Assembly (NCBI RefSeq): GCF_001940455.1
Contig: NZ_MKQR01000018.1
Location: 158,439 to 222,438, forward strand
DNA: 64,000 bases
Source: Actinokineospora bangkokensis
GTDB lineage: Bacteria; Actinomycetota; Actinomycetes; Mycobacteriales; Pseudonocardiaceae
Reading direction: 5' to 3'
Under the pieces are notes generated by a model. It was not told the origin of the DNA. It ran no database searches and saw only the letters and a program-made list of their open reading frames with translations. This document shows positions 62,511 to 64,000 of the stretch, in pieces. Position 1 is the stretch's first letter. The number at the start of each line of letters is the position of its first letter. Made by a program: the position numbers and the translations under genes.

Positions 62511-63111
62511 GGCTACCTTCCGAGCCACCATCGAATGATGACGACCCATCGTCGCGGCGATTGCACGACATGACCTCCCCGCGACGGGTTCACGGGAGAT
62601 CATCTCCCTTTCCTCGGAAGCAAAAGCATACGGGATACCGACCCCACACCACCTCCGGTCGCTAGTCCAGACAATTTCTCACGACTAGCGCATCGACCAT
62701 CTGACAAGAAGCCGATCCATCGGAACGAACGACTAGCCCGCCAATTTCCGGGCAAAGACTTCCCGGTCCTCGGGTTCCGAAACGTTTCTGCGCGCCAAAT
62801 TACAGTCTCCGATCACCAGTCGGGCAAGGTAACCCCTTACCCCACACATCGACCGGTTGAAGCTAAGAATCGGTTCCTTCGCCGACAGCGCAATCCGCCC
62901 CAAGCTCCAGCCCTCCTCTCTTCGAAAACTACCCGGCGAGTATCTGCGGACCACGATCCACCTCCCACACGACGTGGATCGACCAGCCTGGACCGCACCT
63001 CATCAGCCCGATTTCCGGGTTAAACTTTCTAGATTGCAACACTAGACCAGAAACCGACACTGGGATGGACGCGTTGGCGCTGGTCGCAGATGACGGCGAC
63101 CTCACAGCTAG
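62511..63111. other. Gene-free AT-richer stretch
   Basis: About 600 bases without a supportable gene. GC content is visibly lower than in the biosynthetic cluster, and no repeat, tRNA or hairpin stands out. The minus-strand EF-Tu-like gene ends at its right side. Confidence 0.5.
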
Positions 63112-64000
63112 TCAAATGTTGATCTCGGTGACCATACCGAAACCCACCGTTTTATCGTCTTGTCGGACCGTGAAACGGTCGCCAACTGCCATAGCTACCG
63201 ACGACACCAATCGAACGCCGACGCGCGAGGAAGATTTAGCGTCATCGGTGGGTAAGAATCGAATCAAGCCGGAGATTTCAACGCCATGAAAGTAGAAGTC
63301 AGCCCGTTTTGGGCGGTTGCCCGAAAGAAAGCAAACACAGCTATAGAAGTCGATGTGAGCGGCCACCGAACCTGATAGGGCGACAATTTGCGCACCCGCT
63401 ACGTCCCTACGACGTACGTCGCGGAAAAGCAGGGCGACGTTCTCGCCCGGGCCCGCCCTATTCATCAGTTTCCGATATTTGTCGACGCTTTCCACGACCG
63501 TAGGTACTGGTCGTTCACGCGTACCTACCAGTTCGACTGCCATGCCAGGATAGACACGGCCCTGCTGGATTTGCCCGGTGATCAAGACCCCTGAGTCGCT
63601 GGCTGGGATGCGGTTTTCGATCATGAGGCGAAACGGGAGGTTGGCCTCCCAATTCGGGTCCGGCACATGCTGTTCGAGCGTGGTTACCAGATCGCGCATG
63701 GATTGGACCCACCTTCGCTCGCCTTTCAGCGCACCCTCGGCGGATACACGCACCACGGGCGTCGCATGCCTGGAATAACCGTTGGCGTCCAGCAGATCAC
63801 GGATCATTAGCTCGACCAACTCGGTGAGTTCCTGGTCGATGGCGGTGTCGGCGAAGGTCAACGCGACCACGACGGACGGAACCCCAGCCTGCCGAGCGAG
63901 TTGGAGCTGGACAAAAGTCTCTGGGAGCGGTCCGTCCAAGGCGGAGACGGCAAGGATTACGGCATCCGGCCGGACCACGCCGGTAACCACATTCTTGACG
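63112..64000 (-). CDS. Divergent EF-Tu-like GTPase, partial at window edge
   Basis: The frame stays open past the right edge: VKNVVTGVVRPDAVILAVSA begins in the last bases and continues for about 296 codons to a stop at 63112. It matches EF-Tu from just after the switch-II region: DAVILAVSALDGPLPETF, then PFRLMIENRIPASDSGVLIT (domain 2) and ADFYFHGVEISGLIRF plus DKTVGFGMVTEI (domain 3). Where EF-Tu has the nucleotide-specificity motif N-K-x-D, this protein reads TFAD, so GTP recognition must be altered or lost. The P-loop lies outside the window. Possibly a regulatory or resistance paralogue; not the housekeeping tuf gene. Confidence 0.75.
   Translation of the reverse strand, partial: VKNVVTGVVRPDAVILAVSALDGPLPETFVQLQLARQAGVPSVVVALTFADTAIDQELTELVELMIRDLLDANGYSRHATPVVRVSAEGALKGERRWVQSMRDLVTTLEQHVPDPNWEANLPFRLMIENRIPASDSGVLITGQIQQGRVYPGMAVELVGTRERPVPTVVESVDKYRKLMNRAGPGENVALLFRDVRRRDVAGAQIVALSGSVAAHIDFYSCVCFLSGNRPKRADFYFHGVEISGLIRFLPTDDAKSSSRVGVRLVSSVAMAVGDRFTVRQDDKTVGFGMVTEINI

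Noticed and set aside
1-64000. CRISPR arrays, tRNA or rRNA genes
   Set aside because: No regularly spaced direct repeats and no tRNA-like arm set or rRNA-conserved block was recognised by eye; short tRNAs could still be missed and a covariance-model scan would decide.

Overview
The window is high-GC DNA with GTG starts, four-base start/stop overlaps and actinobacterial gene families (SARP and PucR regulators, MbtH, MMPL exporter, XRE-DUF5753). It suggests an antibiotic-producing actinomycete, probably of the Pseudonocardiaceae or a relative; the assignment is an inference from style only.

Left flank (1-10.5 kb): a small ORF, an XRE-DUF5753 regulator with a small partner, a secreted DUF4185 protein, an unusual protein with four cold-shock domains, IS5- and IS30-type transposase remnants, a small secreted protein, a LysR regulator and an MMPL exporter.

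Centre (10.57-42.95 kb): a biosynthetic gene cluster. A SyrP-like oxygenase and a SARP activator precede a tightly coupled operon of about 28 kb, all on the + strand. It holds an AsnO/VioC-type hydroxylase, a membrane protein, and a highly-reducing type II PKS set: ACP, KS, a KS-like chain-length-factor partner, two complementary hotdog dehydratase halves, a KR, hydrolase and thioesterase-like proteins, a DsbA/HCCA-isomerase-like protein and an acyl-CoA dehydrogenase. An amidase and an SbnA-like enzyme follow. Next come a 3827-residue trimodular NRPS (C-A-PCP-E-C-A-PCP-C-A-PCP-TE), an ABC exporter pair, a P450, an FkbM methyltransferase, MbtH and an ArsR-type regulator. Converging on it are a PyrH-like tryptophan halogenase and its flavin reductase, separated by a near-perfect inverted-repeat terminator. 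The reading is an N-polyenoyl tripeptide: an unsaturated acyl chain is condensed by the N-terminal C domain onto a D-configured residue (possibly basic, e.g. diaminopropionate), then a hydrophobic or aromatic residue (possibly chlorotryptophan), then Asn or beta-hydroxy-Asn.

43.05-47.72 kb: a five-gene minus-strand operon (winged-helix regulator, small membrane protein, sensor-like membrane protein, ABC ATPase, FtsX-type permease), a candidate self-resistance or efflux module.

Right flank (47.9-64 kb): broken genes interleaved with intact ones. There is a TetR fragment, a 5'-truncated transketolase-like/AceE E1, a secreted SGNH hydrolase with a Thr-rich linker, a PucR regulator divergent from a KstD-like flavoprotein and an MBL hydrolase, a nonsense-interrupted membrane protein, an HTH-ImmA/IrrE operon, decayed DUF2231 and two-component genes, and a divergent EF-Tu-like GTPase running off the right edge.
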